This document shows, in pieces, positions 7,270 to 18,300 of a stretch of 64,000 nt of DNA. A model generated the notes under the pieces. The model had not been told where the DNA came from. It ran no database searches and saw nothing but the letters and a program-made list of their open reading frames with translations. The position numbers were made by a program, and so were the translations under genes. Location of the stretch: contig JANSXP010000003.1 of assembly GCA_024742875.1 (NCBI GenBank), positions 169,864-233,863 of the forward strand, read 5' to 3'. The stretch comes from Planctomycetaceae bacterium. Its GTDB lineage: Bacteria > Planctomycetota > Planctomycetia > Planctomycetales > Planctomycetaceae. Every line of letters begins with the position of its first letter. Position 1 is the stretch's first letter.

Positions 7270-8823
7270 TCAGCCGCCCGACTTCTCATCGTCTTCCAGC
7301 GGCCGGCTGCCCTCAAACGGCCCCCACAAGACTCTCTGTGGGTATTCTTTCGCATCTTTGTAGGCGGCGGGACGATAATTGGGATTGGGCCGTGGTATTC
7401 GCGCCCCGACATGATCGAAGTAATCCATCATCTCACCAAACAGGCGTTTGTGCGTCTGCTGTGCTGCGGGCGCGATGTTGTGCACTTCACCGCGATCCGC
7501 CTGCAGGTCAAACAGCATGGGAATGTCGGGACGTTCGTAAAAGTGCAGCAGCTTGAAGTGACCGGACACCACGGCCGAATGTGGCATGCTGGTGCGATAA
7601 TGCGGATAGTGAAAATAGAGATTGCGGTCTAAGAACGCGGAGGCAGGTGTCTGCCCGGCCAACATCGCGGCCAGGCTCACGCCATCGATATTCGGCAGCG
7701 CCGCCGGATCGCCGCCCGCCCAGTCGACGAAGGTCGGCAGCAGATCGTAGTTAACCACGTTGGCAGTAAACACTGACCCTGCTTTGATGCCAGGTCCCCG
7801 CACAATCATCGGCACCCGAATTCCTCCCTGCCAGACCCACCACTTGGCCGCGTGATGCGGCTGCGTGAATCCCTCAGTCAGCTGCAGTTCTTTGTGCCGA
7901 TAGCCATTGTCAGAAATCAGGACCACATATGTGCTGTCAGCGATCCCCAATGCGCGGATCCGATCCAGCACCGCACCAATGCGGCCATCCAGATCTTCGG
8001 CCATACCCAGCCAGATCGCCGGGTCCTCTTTCCGCCGTACGGTCCCGGCCGTTTTTCCGATCTTCCTGTAATAGGCCTGCACCAGCGGGTGCCGGACATA
8101 CTTTTCGCGGGTAGCGGGCAGGCATTCACGACCAGCGTGCATCGCGTAGTGGGAAATCTGCAGATAAAACGGCTGGTCCGCCTGGGCCTGCTCACTCATA
8201 AATCGCAGCGCCCGGTCCGTCACACTAAACATCAGCTTGGGATCCGTCAGGTCATCCGGCAACCGCTGCCCCGCGTCTTTGGGCAGCGTATTGCCCGGAC
8301 TGTTGCTGGTGTCGCCATCATGCAACACGTAGCCTTCCTCGCCGGGATCCCCACGCATATGCCACTTGCCGATGTGTGCGCTGACATAGCCCAGCGGCTT
8401 CAGCGCCTCAGGGATGGTCACCGTGTCCGGGTCGATCGTCATGTCCGAAACGCACGGAATCACGGGGAAGTCCGGATAGCCCTTTTCATCGAATTCCGCT
8501 TGCCCCCGATCGTTCATGAAGACAGTAAACCCGTTGCGTGGCGAAGACTGTCCCGTCTGCACACACACGCGAGACGGAGAACACTGCGGAGAAGCATACG
8601 CGCTGGTAAACTTCATGCCCTCGCGCGCCAGCCGCTCCACATTGGGCATCTGCACCACCGGCATACGCGAATTGGGAGCCCGCTCATCCATCGCCACGGG
8701 GGATCCGTTCCACGCCCAGTCATCGATCAACAACAGGACGATGTTGGGCTTGTGCTCTGTGGCGACGCACGTACTGCCGCTTATCAGCGCTGCCAGCCAG
8801 AGAAAGGTGATCCGTTTTTTCAT
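7270..8823 (-). CDS. Secreted sulfatase (formylglycine-dependent, CSPSR)
   Basis: A 517-residue type I sulfatase, which hydrolyses sulfate esters after a Cys is converted to formylglycine. A signal peptide ([20 protein letters not shown]) is followed by the metal-binding start [16 protein letters not shown] and the active-site motif CSPSR at residues 81-85. The partner motifs are also present: [10 protein letters not shown] and the metal-site [12 protein letters not shown]. The motif is slightly unusual in being [12 protein letters not shown] rather than CSPSRAALLTG. It stands alone, convergent with the cytochrome-motif gene 21 bases away and divergent from the next sulfatase. The natural substrate cannot be read from the sequence. 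Confidence 0.93.
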   Translation of the reverse strand: MKKRITFLWLAALISGSTCVATEHKPNIVLLLIDDWAWNGSPVAMDERAPNSRMPVVQMPNVERLAREGMKFTSAYASPQCSPSRVCVQTGQSSPRNGFTVFMNDRGQAEFDEKGYPDFPVIPCVSDMTIDPDTVTIPEALKPLGYVSAHIGKWHMRGDPGEEGYVLHDGDTSNSPGNTLPKDAGQRLPDDLTDPKLMFSVTDRALRFMSEQAQADQPFYLQISHYAMHAGRECLPATREKYVRHPLVQAYYRKIGKTAGTVRRKEDPAIWLGMAEDLDGRIGAVLDRIRALGIADSTYVVLISDNGYRHKELQLTEGFTQPHHAAKWWVWQGGIRVPMIVRGPGIKAGSVFTANVVNYDLLPTFVDWAGGDPAALPNIDGVSLAAMLAGQTPASAFLDRNLYFHYPHYRTSMPHSAVVSGHFKLLHFYERPDIPMLFDLQADRGEVHNIAPAAQQTHKRLFGEMMDYFDHVGARIPRPNPNYRPAAYKDAKEYPQRVLWGPFEGSRPLEDDEKSGG

Positions 8824-9080
8824 CAGTCGTCTGCTCCCGCCTGGTCGGTGGATTGTGTCTTTGACACTGCCGATCGAGGACAGATTTCGTTAGCACAAAC
8901 CTGATCAGAATGATGAGAATCGCCTGCAGCGTGCTTTCGCGGTCCACAAATGAAGGCTCGCAAGTGGAGGCCGGCGAACTGCGGGCACGGCGGTTCTCAG
9001 ATCACCCTACTTGCGGATCATCGCGGGCAGGCCTAAAAACAGGGCTGCCGATGCCGTCAACCAGTCCGTGCGAGGTGTAT

Positions 9081-10601
9081 ATGCCTGCCCCAACATCATG
9101 CAGCAGCGACCTGATCGCCATAGACAGTCCTTCCCCCCGTCGCCGCACCGTATTTCGCTGGCTGCTGTCGGCCTGCTGCCTGCTGATCACCGTCTCAGCA
9201 ACATCGGCCTCCGTCCGGCCTGCCAATAACAGGCGCCCCCCCAACATCATCCTTGTCATGGCGGATGATCAGGGCTGGGGCGATACGCACTACAACGGGC
9301 ACCCGTTCGTCCGCACGCCCGCGCTGGATGCCATGGCGGCCGAGGCGTTTGTCTTTGATCGGTTTTATGCGGCTGCCCCCGTTTGCTCGCCCACGCGTGC
9401 CAGCGTCATGACGGGCCGGCACCCGATTCGCACAAAGGTCACCAACCACGGACGGTACATGCGGCCGCACGAGCAAACGATTGCAGAAACGCTCAGGGCG
9501 GCCGGCTATGTGACGGGCATGTTTGGCAAAGTTCATCTGGGCTCCGGTCAGCCGGACTCCCCCTGCAATCCCGGGGGCATGGGATTTGACGAGTGGGTCA
9601 TCGGCCTGAATTTCTACGACAACGATCCCTACCTGAGCCGCAACGGCACGATTGAACACCGCAAAGGCAAAGGGAGCGTTCTGGCGATGGACGACGCGAT
9701 CGACTTTTTACGGCGGCACAAAGAAGGCGAACAGCCCGTCTTTGCGGTAGTGTGGTTCCCGTCTCCTCATGATCCTCATCAGGAAGTGCCCGAGGGGCCC
9801 TCACTTTACGACGGTGAAAAACAGGCGGGCTATTATCGTGAAATCACGCTGCTGGATGAGCAGATGGGCAGGCTGCGACGGACACTGAAGGATCTGGAAA
9901 TTGCCGAGAACACCATCCTGTGGTACTGCAGCGACAACGGAGGTCTGAATGAGGCCACATCCGGTGGACGGAAGAAGAAGGGCAGCATTTACGAAGGCGG
10001 CCTGCGCGTTCCGTCTGTCATCGAGTGGCCCGCCGGCCAACTGCACGGTCGCACGTCTGTGCCGGCATGGACGTGCGACATCCTGCCGACAGTCCTGGCG
10101 CTGGCAAACGTGAAAACAAAACTGCCGCATTCACTGGACGGTACCGACATCAGCCCCATCATCACCGGGCAGGCTGATCAGCGCAGCCGCCCCATGGGAT
10201 TTTGGCACAACCTCCAGCCGGGGCAGGCCACCTGGAGTGATCGCATTCAGAAAGCGATCCTGGAAAAGCAGCAGACCGATGCCCCATTGCCGCACAACGC
10301 CCAGCGAATGGCGAAGGATGTGGACGAGTTTCCTCAGTTCCCGGAAACAACGGCCAAAGGACACGCCGCCTGGACTGACTGGCCGTGGAAACTGCATCGC
10401 ATCAACGGCTCAGAATACGAGCTGTACCATCTGGTCGATGACCCCATGGAGTCACGGAACCTGGCAGCCAGCCCCGAGCAACAACGGCGCGTGACCATCA
10501 TGAAAAGGCAGTTGGACAAGTGGATGCGTTCGGTCATTCGCAGCCTTAACGGCGCAGACTATGACGGCGCAGACTATGACGGCGCACGCGTTCAAAGATA
10601 G
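9081..10601 (+). CDS. Secreted sulfatase (CSPTR)
   Basis: A type I sulfatase. From the ATG at 9081 (GAGG five bases upstream) the product is 506 residues; an in-frame ATG at 9051 is an alternative. A positively charged stretch and hydrophobic signal (RRRTVFRWLLSACCLLITVSATSA) precede PPNIILVMADDQGWGD and the active-site motif CSPTR at residues 102-106. Further family motifs are MFGKVHLGSGQ (a Val-His variant of the usual GKWHLG) and WYCSDNGG. The C-terminus ends with a doubled GADYD unit encoded by a 15-base repeat. It is divergent from the sulfatase at 7270-8823, so the pair may share a promoter region. Confidence 0.92.
   Translation: MPAPTSCSSDLIAIDSPSPRRRTVFRWLLSACCLLITVSATSASVRPANNRRPPNIILVMADDQGWGDTHYNGHPFVRTPALDAMAAEAFVFDRFYAAAPVCSPTRASVMTGRHPIRTKVTNHGRYMRPHEQTIAETLRAAGYVTGMFGKVHLGSGQPDSPCNPGGMGFDEWVIGLNFYDNDPYLSRNGTIEHRKGKGSVLAMDDAIDFLRRHKEGEQPVFAVVWFPSPHDPHQEVPEGPSLYDGEKQAGYYREITLLDEQMGRLRRTLKDLEIAENTILWYCSDNGGLNEATSGGRKKKGSIYEGGLRVPSVIEWPAGQLHGRTSVPAWTCDILPTVLALANVKTKLPHSLDGTDISPIITGQADQRSRPMGFWHNLQPGQATWSDRIQKAILEKQQTDAPLPHNAQRMAKDVDEFPQFPETTAKGHAAWTDWPWKLHRINGSEYELYHLVDDPMESRNLAASPEQQRRVTIMKRQLDKWMRSVIRSLNGADYDGADYDGARVQR
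10551..10586 (+). repeat. 15-bp tandem repeat in the sulfatase C-terminus
   Basis: Two and a half copies of GGCGCAGACTATGAC encode GADYDGADYDGA at the very end of the upstream sulfatase. Copies are identical, which points to recent slippage. Confidence 0.85.
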
Positions 10602-10644
10602 ACCGTCCGGCAACAGCAAAGACAGAAGATCCGGCGTTGACCGA

Positions 10645-11055
10645 TCAGGATCCTGGATAGGTGGGCGGGAAGATTTGATCGAGGCTTCTGAAGAGCCCAA
10701 GCAACTTGTCACGCGCCCAGCCTTCCTCCAGAACAGATTTGAAGGTGTGATCCAAAAAGACGGCGGCATCAGCACCAAACGCCCAGATGGACACGCCCAG
10801 CAGGCCAAATGCCAGGGTGGGCACGAGACACTGCAGCAGCAGATCGGCGACTTTGTCGAGTACGCCGGACGAGTACTGTGGTCGCTCATACAGGCGTCGA
10901 ATGGCCACTTCCCTGGTCAGGAGTCGCAGCGCATCGACTGAATCGAGTGCCTGCAGTTCCGGCGGTCCGGTGTCAACGGAGCGTCCCTTGGCGTACGTCC
11001 CCACAAGAAGATCCAATTGCCGATCAGTCAGTGTTCTTACGCCACATGTATTCAT
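10645..11055 (-). CDS. Hypothetical protein with one membrane segment
   Basis: A 136-residue product if the ATG at 11055 is used (an upstream in-frame ATG at 11088 is possible). I do not recognise the family. The N-terminal part is charged and helical (RTLTDRQLDLLVGTYAKG near the start, then LRLLTREVAIRRLYERP), and a hydrophobic stretch CLVPTLAFGLLGVSIWAF near residues 80-97 would span the membrane. Amino-acid make-up is normal for a real protein, unlike the arginine- and proline-rich shadow frames around it. It converges with the sulfatase ending at 10601. I am moderately sure it is a gene. Confidence 0.5.
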   Translation of the reverse strand: MNTCGVRTLTDRQLDLLVGTYAKGRSVDTGPPELQALDSVDALRLLTREVAIRRLYERPQYSSGVLDKVADLLLQCLVPTLAFGLLGVSIWAFGADAAVFLDHTFKSVLEEGWARDKLLGLFRSLDQIFPPTYPGS

Positions 11056-11559
11056 GCTACCCCCCACGACATTCCCAAAGCCCATCACTGTTGGCTGTCG
11101 GAATCGGTTTTTCCATCGTGAGTGAGGCTGCCCACTTCGGAACTAGTGTTATCCCCAGGCAGAATTCCGGTGGTTCGGTTCTTCCTGACGGTGGTTCCCG
11201 TGACAGCGACTAATGCGGTTGCAGATTTGGGAATGAGAAGTCGTCATCGGGCAATGGCCGACGCTCCACCACAAGGGTCGCGGGAGAATCGATCCTGTTC
11301 GAACGCCAGGGGATGCCTGCGAAGCAGTGGAAACAATTCACGGGACGTCGAGCCGGAAATCTGAAAGTGAGAGTGATACTTCAAAACCGTCGTTCAATCG
11401 TGCCGGAATTACCGGAAGACTTATGGGTAGAAACACTATACGCATGACTTCCAACTTGCCGTCCCCCAACCAGCACGTAGCTTTTCCACGGTGGAGAGTC
11501 CCACCGGTACTTCTTCGAACTCCACTTTTCTCGTCCTCGATTTTACCTGGAGTGCTGAT
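11056..11559. other. Intergenic region, no gene seen
   Basis: About 500 bases with only short, biased open frames. It lies between two divergent genes (hypothetical at 10645-11055 and the exported protein at 11560) and probably holds both promoters. I could not pick a convincing promoter or RNA. Confidence 0.5.
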
Positions 11560-12288
11560 ATGCGACGGCCACTTGCTGCGACTTTGACGTCCATCTGCCT
11601 GACGTCCTCTGTTGCCGCGGACACGATCGATTTTGAGAACGCGGCCGACTACGGCGGAGATGATGCCGTGATCACGGCGGACTACTTTGCCAGTTATGGA
11701 CTCACAGTCACCGCGTATTCAGGGAAAAAAGAGTCATCAGCCAGCCTGACCGAGCTGACGTTTGAAGCGACTGGCAGGGATGGCACGGATGCGTTTCACA
11801 GCGGCAATTCGATCGACACACCCAACGCAGGAGACATGGGCAACTACTTCCTGAAAGCCGGAGTGACCGGCCGGGACACATGGACGTCAAAATACTTCAA
11901 TATGTCGATCGACTACGACCAGGCCGCATCAGCTGCCTCCGCCCAGATCTGGGACATCGATCGGCAGGAGCAGTACAAGGTGACAGCGTTTGATGCCAAC
12001 GGCACAGCTTTGGCCTCCCTCACCAGCCCCAGTGGTGGCCTGGACGGCGAAGCATGGGTCTGGGCATTTGACATGGACGAGGATCTCATCACGAAAATTG
12101 ACATTGAGTTTGTCGGCCGATCGACAATGCAGGGGTTTGCACTGGATAACTTTCAGTTCACATCAGGAGCCAGAGGACACGCAGCGCCCGTGCCACCTTC
12201 CGTCGCGCTGGGTATGGCCGGACTTGGTGGTACGGCCTGGATGAGACGGCGGCAGCGGCTGAAACAAAATCGTACAGCGGAAGCCTGA
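11560..12288 (+). CDS. Exported protein with PEP-CTERM-like C-terminus
   Basis: A 242-residue protein starting at the ATG at 11560, with TGGAG about eight bases upstream. It has a signal peptide (MRRPLAATLTSICLTSSVAA), a central beta-rich domain starting IDFENAADYGGDDAVITADYF that resembles PEP-CTERM cargo proteins, and a C-terminal tripartite tail: VPPSVALGMAGLGG, a short hydrophobic stretch and an arginine cluster (MRRRQRLKQ). In the PEP-CTERM/exosortase system this tail anchors a protein until an exosortase cleaves it. Here the usual Pro-Glu-Pro is replaced by Val-Pro-Pro. The protein would be surface-exposed or exported; its binding target is unknown. Confidence 0.7.
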   Translation: MRRPLAATLTSICLTSSVAADTIDFENAADYGGDDAVITADYFASYGLTVTAYSGKKESSASLTELTFEATGRDGTDAFHSGNSIDTPNAGDMGNYFLKAGVTGRDTWTSKYFNMSIDYDQAASAASAQIWDIDRQEQYKVTAFDANGTALASLTSPSGGLDGEAWVWAFDMDEDLITKIDIEFVGRSTMQGFALDNFQFTSGARGHAAPVPPSVALGMAGLGGTAWMRRRQRLKQNRTAEA

Positions 12289-12362
12289 ATATTCCGCGCC
12301 GGCACGCCGATGACGGCACCAGGCAACACGCCGCGGCAATGTCGCACGCCGGAACCGATCGC

Positions 12363-13907
12363 TCAGGGAGCCAACCGCTTCCGCCGACTTTCTTCCGTCT
12401 TGCGTGCCGGCATGCTGGCTCCCACGGCTGCCCGCCAGTCGTGCAGTTGCTGCCTGAGTCGAAGCACCTGCTCCGGCTCCCTGTCCGCCAGATCCACGCG
12501 TTCGCCCGCGTCTGCGTTGAGATCGAACAACTGTACTGTGCCGTTTTCAAAGTACTCGATGAGCTTATAGCGTCCATCACGAACGGCGCCATTCGGACTT
12601 TGATAGCCGTGATTGCTGTAATGCGGGAAGTGCCAGAACACGGGTCCTCGCTCGTATGGCTTAGCCCGCAGTGCGGCAACAAAACTGCGGCCATCGACAT
12701 GCTGCTCGGGCAGCAGGGGCAGCCCCAGCATCTGAAGCAGTGTGGGGTAATAGTCCGTCCCGGTCACAATCGCGTCTGACACGCTGTCGGGTCGAATTTG
12801 CCCCGGCCAGTGGACAATCAGGGGCACGCGAATGCCGCCTTCGTAATTCCAGCCCTTAGCGCCCCGCAACGGCAGATTGGACGTGGAGAATCGTGAATCG
12901 AGCTCCTGACGCGGGTGGCCCACCCCACGATACTGGTTCGATGCCGCCATGCCGCCGTTGTCACCTGTGAAGACAATGATCGTATTGTCGGCCAGTTCAA
13001 GCTGCTTCAGTCGGGTCCGAATTCGACCCAGACTTTCGTCCACGGCTTCCACCATGGCGGCGAACTGCACGTTGTCCTGCCGCTGTTTCACCCACCAGAC
13101 GCGGGCCGCCTGGTGAGCGGCCTGTTCATCGCCGACCATCAGTGACTGCAGTTGCTCAGGCGTGATCGCCGCAGAGTCCGGATTGGCTTCAAGAACAAAT
13201 TCGGGGCCATCGCTCTCCGGCAGTGTGGCCAGTTTCCGTTCGTACTTCTGCACGAGGTCTTTGCGGCCCTGGATGGGGTCGTGCACAGCAAAGTGCTCCA
13301 AATGAACGAAAAAGGGCTGATGCTGATGGCGTTCGATAAAATCAATCGCAGCGTCTGTCAGTTTGTCGGTGAAGTAATCTCCGTTCTTTGCCGGCAGCTT
13401 TCTGGTGTACTGCGGCGAAAAGGGATAATAGTAGGACCGCACCCACCCGGTGATCGCTTCATTAAAACCATACGTTGTGGGATCGCGATTCAGATGAGCC
13501 TTGCCAAAATTGGCCGTGGCATAGCCGTGCCGTCGAAGCGTTTCGGCCAGCGTGATTTCCTCCGCAGGCAGGGCCCGCACCCGCTGGGCGCTGTGCAGCG
13601 TTTCATAATCCCGTTCCGGTCGGCCGCCGAGCCAGTCCGTCAGCTGCAGTCGCGCCGGATACTTGCCCGTGAGAATACTTGCGCGGCTGGGGGAACACAC
13701 GTGGCACGTGGCGTAAGCATTGTCAAACTTCATCCCGTCTCTGGCGAGCGCATCCACGGCGCGCGTTTCGTAAAACGTACTGCCGTAGCAGCCGATGTCC
13801 CGCTGCCCCAGATCATCCACGAGAAAAAACACGACGTTGGGTGGTCGTTCCGCCTGGAGGACGGGACACCACAACAGCAACAGGACGACACACAGTCGTT
13901 TTGACAT
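12363..13907 (-). CDS. Secreted sulfatase (CSPSR)
   Basis: A 514-residue type I sulfatase. The ATG at 13907 is preferred over one at 13973 because it follows AAGGTGG and gives a clean signal peptide (MSKRLCVVLLLLWCPVLQA). The metal-binding PPNVVFFLVDDLGQRD and the active-site CSPSR (residues 71-75) are followed by FGKAHLNRDPTTYGF and a VFTGDNGGM metal-site motif. It lies 46 bases downstream of a DUF1552 gene on the same strand, which in turn follows a DUF1592 gene, so the three may form an operon. This links the DUF1592/DUF1552 pair to sulfated-substrate use, by context only. Confidence 0.92.
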   Translation of the reverse strand: MSKRLCVVLLLLWCPVLQAERPPNVVFFLVDDLGQRDIGCYGSTFYETRAVDALARDGMKFDNAYATCHVCSPSRASILTGKYPARLQLTDWLGGRPERDYETLHSAQRVRALPAEEITLAETLRRHGYATANFGKAHLNRDPTTYGFNEAITGWVRSYYYPFSPQYTRKLPAKNGDYFTDKLTDAAIDFIERHQHQPFFVHLEHFAVHDPIQGRKDLVQKYERKLATLPESDGPEFVLEANPDSAAITPEQLQSLMVGDEQAAHQAARVWWVKQRQDNVQFAAMVEAVDESLGRIRTRLKQLELADNTIIVFTGDNGGMAASNQYRGVGHPRQELDSRFSTSNLPLRGAKGWNYEGGIRVPLIVHWPGQIRPDSVSDAIVTGTDYYPTLLQMLGLPLLPEQHVDGRSFVAALRAKPYERGPVFWHFPHYSNHGYQSPNGAVRDGRYKLIEYFENGTVQLFDLNADAGERVDLADREPEQVLRLRQQLHDWRAAVGASMPARKTEESRRKRLAP

Positions 13908-13953
13908 CGGCCACCTTTTCGTCACTAAGAACACACGGAACCGGGCAGACAGC

Positions 13954-15363
13954 TTACATGAGAAATCGATCAATCGCTCCTGTCTGATCCAGGCGGTTGC
14001 GCTGCATGGTCAGATCCAGATCGCCGTAGTGCGCGATGGGATTGCCGCAGGCATTCAGCAGTGTGGTGTACCAGTTGCTCAGGGTCTTGTGCCCCTTTGT
14101 TCCGTGGAAAGGCAGCCGAATATAACGGCCGGCAATATCCAGCCGGGAGTTGCGACCGGACATCACGATCATGGGCGCTTCGGTGTCCGGGCTGTGATGA
14201 CCGGCGCCGGTTTCGGGCATGTAGACGATGGTCGTGTTATCGAACATTGTGCCGTCCGCCTCCGGAATCGCCTGCAGCCGATTCACCAGAGTGGCCACCT
14301 GCTTCATATGGTGCGTCTTGATGGCGTTGCGCATTTGGGCGGCCCCGGAAATCTGACCGCCGTGACCAATCTGGTGGATGCTCGTCTTCTGTCGATTCTC
14401 CGGCAGTGAGGTGATGTCGGTGCCCAGATCATCAATCGTGTAGGTCACCACGTTGGTCAGTCCGGACGCCAGCGCCGCCACGATAATGTCGGTGAATGCC
14501 GCCTGCTTTTGCGGCAGCGTCGCATTTTCTCCGCCGCCTGCATGCACCGGGTCGATGACTGGCAGGTGTGCCTTGATGCGTTCGCCCAGGGCAGCGATTT
14601 TCAGATTGCGATCACGAATCGACTGCAGAGAGTCCACCTGATCACTGATTTTGAGGCGCTCATCGGCATGCAGGCCGCGCAGGCGACGCGTCTCCTGCTC
14701 GTGCAGATAGTCCAGCAGTGCACTGTCAGATTCCGCTTCGTCCGTATTGGTGACCGATTTGAACAGTTCCTGCCAGGCCGTCATGGGGTCGGCATAGCAG
14801 TAGTTGCGCTGCTTTGGCGCCGGCGCCGAATAGCCAGACACAATCCCCGTGCGGTGATCACGCCCGTGGGGCACAGCCAGCGACATTTCCACATGGCCAA
14901 ACGGCGAAGGAAACAGCCTGGCCAGTTCAAAATCCACAGTGGCCCGCTTGATGTTTCCCAGGATATCGCGACCCGCCTTGTAGGCGCCCATGCAGCCGGA
15001 ATACGAATAGTGCCCACCGCCACTGACCGACATGGAGATGCCGTGCAGGATGGTCATGTGCTGTTTGTGGTCATCCAGCCCTTTGAGCCAGTCGGGCAGT
15101 TCGTGGCCGTCCAGATCCACATCAAACGCATTTTTCTCTTCATGCTGTTTCAACTGCTGGGCAGAAAACGAAGGCAGCCCAAACTGCGTGGTCAGATTTC
15201 CATTCGATTTTCGCACAAACACAAACCGGTGCGGCAGATTGCCGGCCGGTCGGTTTTCCACGCGCGGTTCGTTGGCCCGCAAATGGTTGAAGCAGGGAGT
15301 AAGCGCCAGGCCCATCGTCCCCAGGGACGTTGTTTTGAGAAGTTCGCGTCGATTGATCAGCAT
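13954..15363 (-). CDS. DUF1552 protein, Tat-exported
   Basis: A 469-residue protein of the DUF1552 family, found mainly in planctomycetes and relatives and related to the alkaline-phosphatase/sulfatase superfamily by some annotations. The N-terminus INRRELLKTTSLGTMGLAL is a twin-arginine signal, so it should cross the membrane folded. Family-like stretches include HRFVFVRKSNGN near residue 46 and MPETGAGHHSPDTEAPM near residue 385. It starts two bases after the DUF1592 stop, a nearly coupled junction, and is followed by a sulfatase. The biochemical role of the family is not established. Confidence 0.85.
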   Translation of the reverse strand: MLINRRELLKTTSLGTMGLALTPCFNHLRANEPRVENRPAGNLPHRFVFVRKSNGNLTTQFGLPSFSAQQLKQHEEKNAFDVDLDGHELPDWLKGLDDHKQHMTILHGISMSVSGGGHYSYSGCMGAYKAGRDILGNIKRATVDFELARLFPSPFGHVEMSLAVPHGRDHRTGIVSGYSAPAPKQRNYCYADPMTAWQELFKSVTNTDEAESDSALLDYLHEQETRRLRGLHADERLKISDQVDSLQSIRDRNLKIAALGERIKAHLPVIDPVHAGGGENATLPQKQAAFTDIIVAALASGLTNVVTYTIDDLGTDITSLPENRQKTSIHQIGHGGQISGAAQMRNAIKTHHMKQVATLVNRLQAIPEADGTMFDNTTIVYMPETGAGHHSPDTEAPMIVMSGRNSRLDIAGRYIRLPFHGTKGHKTLSNWYTTLLNACGNPIAHYGDLDLTMQRNRLDQTGAIDRFLM

Positions 15364-15365
15364 CG

Positions 15366-18300
15366 TTATTCCTCGACGTTCGGTTTTCGGTAGATGAATG
15401 AGTCAGAGGTCAGCAGGGACACGATCACTTCATCGAAGCTGCCATCGCTGTCCTGATACGCGTGATCCGCATCAATCAGTGTCTGAGAATCCGCGAGGGT
15501 CTCATTGCGCCCCAGAAAATAGCGAAAGGCATGGCGAATGATCGACTGTCGCACGCGTTCTGATCTGGCAAGACGATCAATCAGATCATGGGCATCAACC
15601 ACATCGCCATCCAGCTCTGGGTCATTTGTGCCGGTCAGCACACCACGGGAATCCACAGGCAGAGTGCGGTAAACGTCAAGTTTCGCCCCCCACTTCAGCG
15701 GCGCCTGTTTGGCGGGTGTGACCAGGTTGACCGGGTGCTCCAGATTCTCGTCCGTCCGGAACCTTCCAAAATCATCATACATTTCAAACGGCAGCCCCAG
15801 CGGATCCATTTTCTGATGGCACCGCCAGCAGTAGGCATCGCCCGTGCGTTCTTCCATTCGCTGTCGCAGCGTTTTGTGAGGATCCGGCGGAATGACGGCA
15901 TCCACGGTGATCGGCACATCGGGAATGGTGCCGGCCAGCAGTTTTTCACGAATCCACTTTCCGCGATGGATAGGGTCCGTCTCAAGATTCTGAGAATGGG
16001 CAATCAGCCAGGCAGGATGCGTCAGCAGGCCTTTTCGATGCGGAATCGGAGCCGGCTGCTGCGGCGGGTAGTCCCAGGTTTTCCAGTCGACGTTCCAATA
16101 GGATGTGACCTGTTCGCCCCGCATTTGCTGTCCCGTGCGGCCCAGCACATTGCCACCGTGCCAGAAGCCCATCGGCGATTTCATGTAGGGCATGCCGCTG
16201 GCCTGGCCGTCTGAAAAATGCAGTTCAAGGGCGGCCATCATGCGTTTCAAAGTGGTCAGCAGTGACTTGTTGTCGCCGCCTTTGACTTTGCGGAATTCCC
16301 AGACGGTCAGCAGAAACTCTCTGTGCGGGGCAACGTCCTCCGGTTCCCACTGCTGCCAGGGCAGGTCCCGAAAGTGCTCCCAGACCCGCCGCAGTTCTGC
16401 GGAGGCCGCCTCCATGGCGGCGTTGTCTCCGGAGTGGTACACAAAAAATCGATCGGTTGTCAGCAGTGTTTCAAAAACACGTTCGTCCTGTTCCAGAATG
16501 TGCTCGACCAGCATGTCGGCTTCATCAATCAGTCGACTGACGGCCTGCTCATGGCGTCCCGCCCCAAAGCGAGAGTCATCCTTAAAAACTCCCTGCGCCT
16601 GTGGGTACCCAAAGAATTCGCGAAAGAACCGCAGCTTGCGGACGGGCTGACTGGTCACACTGGCGTTCAAATTGGCCGCCTGCACGCCCTCATCAATAAG
16701 CGTCCAGCGATCACGGCGGGCCAGCATCCGACGCACTTCGCGCTCATAATCAGCGCGCGTGCTCAGACGTCCCTGTGCGACCGCCAGCACCAGCCCTTCA
16801 TCCGGGCTGGAATCGGTCAGCGCATAAGCCAAAGCGTAGCTGGCATCGCGAGGCGACATCATCCGCCGACCGTGCTCATCCACCGGCCCCTGCCCGAATT
16901 CGCTGCGGTAGGCAAACTCCGTGCTCAAAACAAACGATTCAATCAGTTTGGCAATCGCCTGCTGACGCCCAAGACGACCCTCATAGCCTTCAAACTGCTG
17001 CCGGCTGTCGGCCAGTTCCGTCGGTGTTGGCGGACGCTCAAAAATCCGTCGGAAAAGTTCGTCAATCATGGCTGCCACCTGAGCGGACGTCGCCCCACCG
17101 GCCGCAGCACGCTGCGCTGCAAAATCTGCTTCCCACGCGTCAAGGCACCTGCGTGCGAGCTGGCGATACGTATCGCCAGGCTCACGGTGCTGCACAATTG
17201 CTTCGGTGAGGATGGCCATTTCGCTTTCCTCAAGCGGCCTGTATGCCGGCGCAGTAAAGCGACCATCCCTGATGTGCTGATACAGCCGGTTCATGTCCCA
17301 GGTATCAAAAAAGAGCTTCATCGTGACGATGCGATTGCGGATGCGGTAATCCGTCACCCCCTCGATGGACCAGTTGGTCTCGCACTGCCGGATGATGCGA
17401 TCAAACTCGGCCCGCTCCTGGTCGCTGTAGGGCGCCCACACGACTTTGCCCTGACGATCCTGCTGCGCTTGATCTGATTGCTCTTTGACTTCCCACCCTG
17501 TGCGTTTGCAGGTGGCAATGCCCTGCAGAATGGCGCGGGTGTCTTCCTGATCGAACCGCCCCAGGAACTCAAGATTTTCCTGTCGCTTCTGAATGCCACT
17601 GGTGGAATGCTGCGGCGGACCGGGATACGGAATCTGCCGATGCGCGATCTTCGGCAGCAGCGCTGCGTGCTGGTTGCCGTAGATTTCTTCGAGCAGGCGA
17701 TCCAAAAAACCAAAGGTTTCAAGAAACTGACGACGCGTCTGGAGAGTGGCCCGGTGCTCCAGTTCCTGTGACATCAGTGCGTGCATCGCCGGGTACTGTG
17801 CACGCATCGTGTTCTCTGACGACATGTGCGCGGCGATGCGTTTCGCGTTGCCCACCATCGTCAGCAGATGGCCTGTCGTCAGTCGACTGTGCGCCGAGTA
17901 TCTCACGCCAACGGCCTGAGGCAGCAGATAAGGATTGGTGATGGTGCGACGGAACTTGTCACCACGCTCCGTTTTGGGGCTCCAGTGCACACCGCTGTCT
18001 CCGGCAACCGCGTGGCGGACGCCATAGATCGTGCGTGTCGCCTGGTAATCGAGCAGACGGTTGACGCGTTCGTTGAAGATGAATTCGCTGATCAGCCAGC
18101 GACGATCAAAGGTAAAGCCTGGGCGGTCAGCATAATCGCCGGAGAACAGATCCACGTGACTGACCACATTGCCGTACTCGAAACGCCGCAGTTTCTCCGC
18201 CAGCGCCCGCGCCGCATCGCCTGTCAGCTGAGAGTGCAGCCACTGCTGCAAAGCAGTCCGCTGCGACGCATCCGGCTGGGCAGCATCGTCTGGTGGCATC

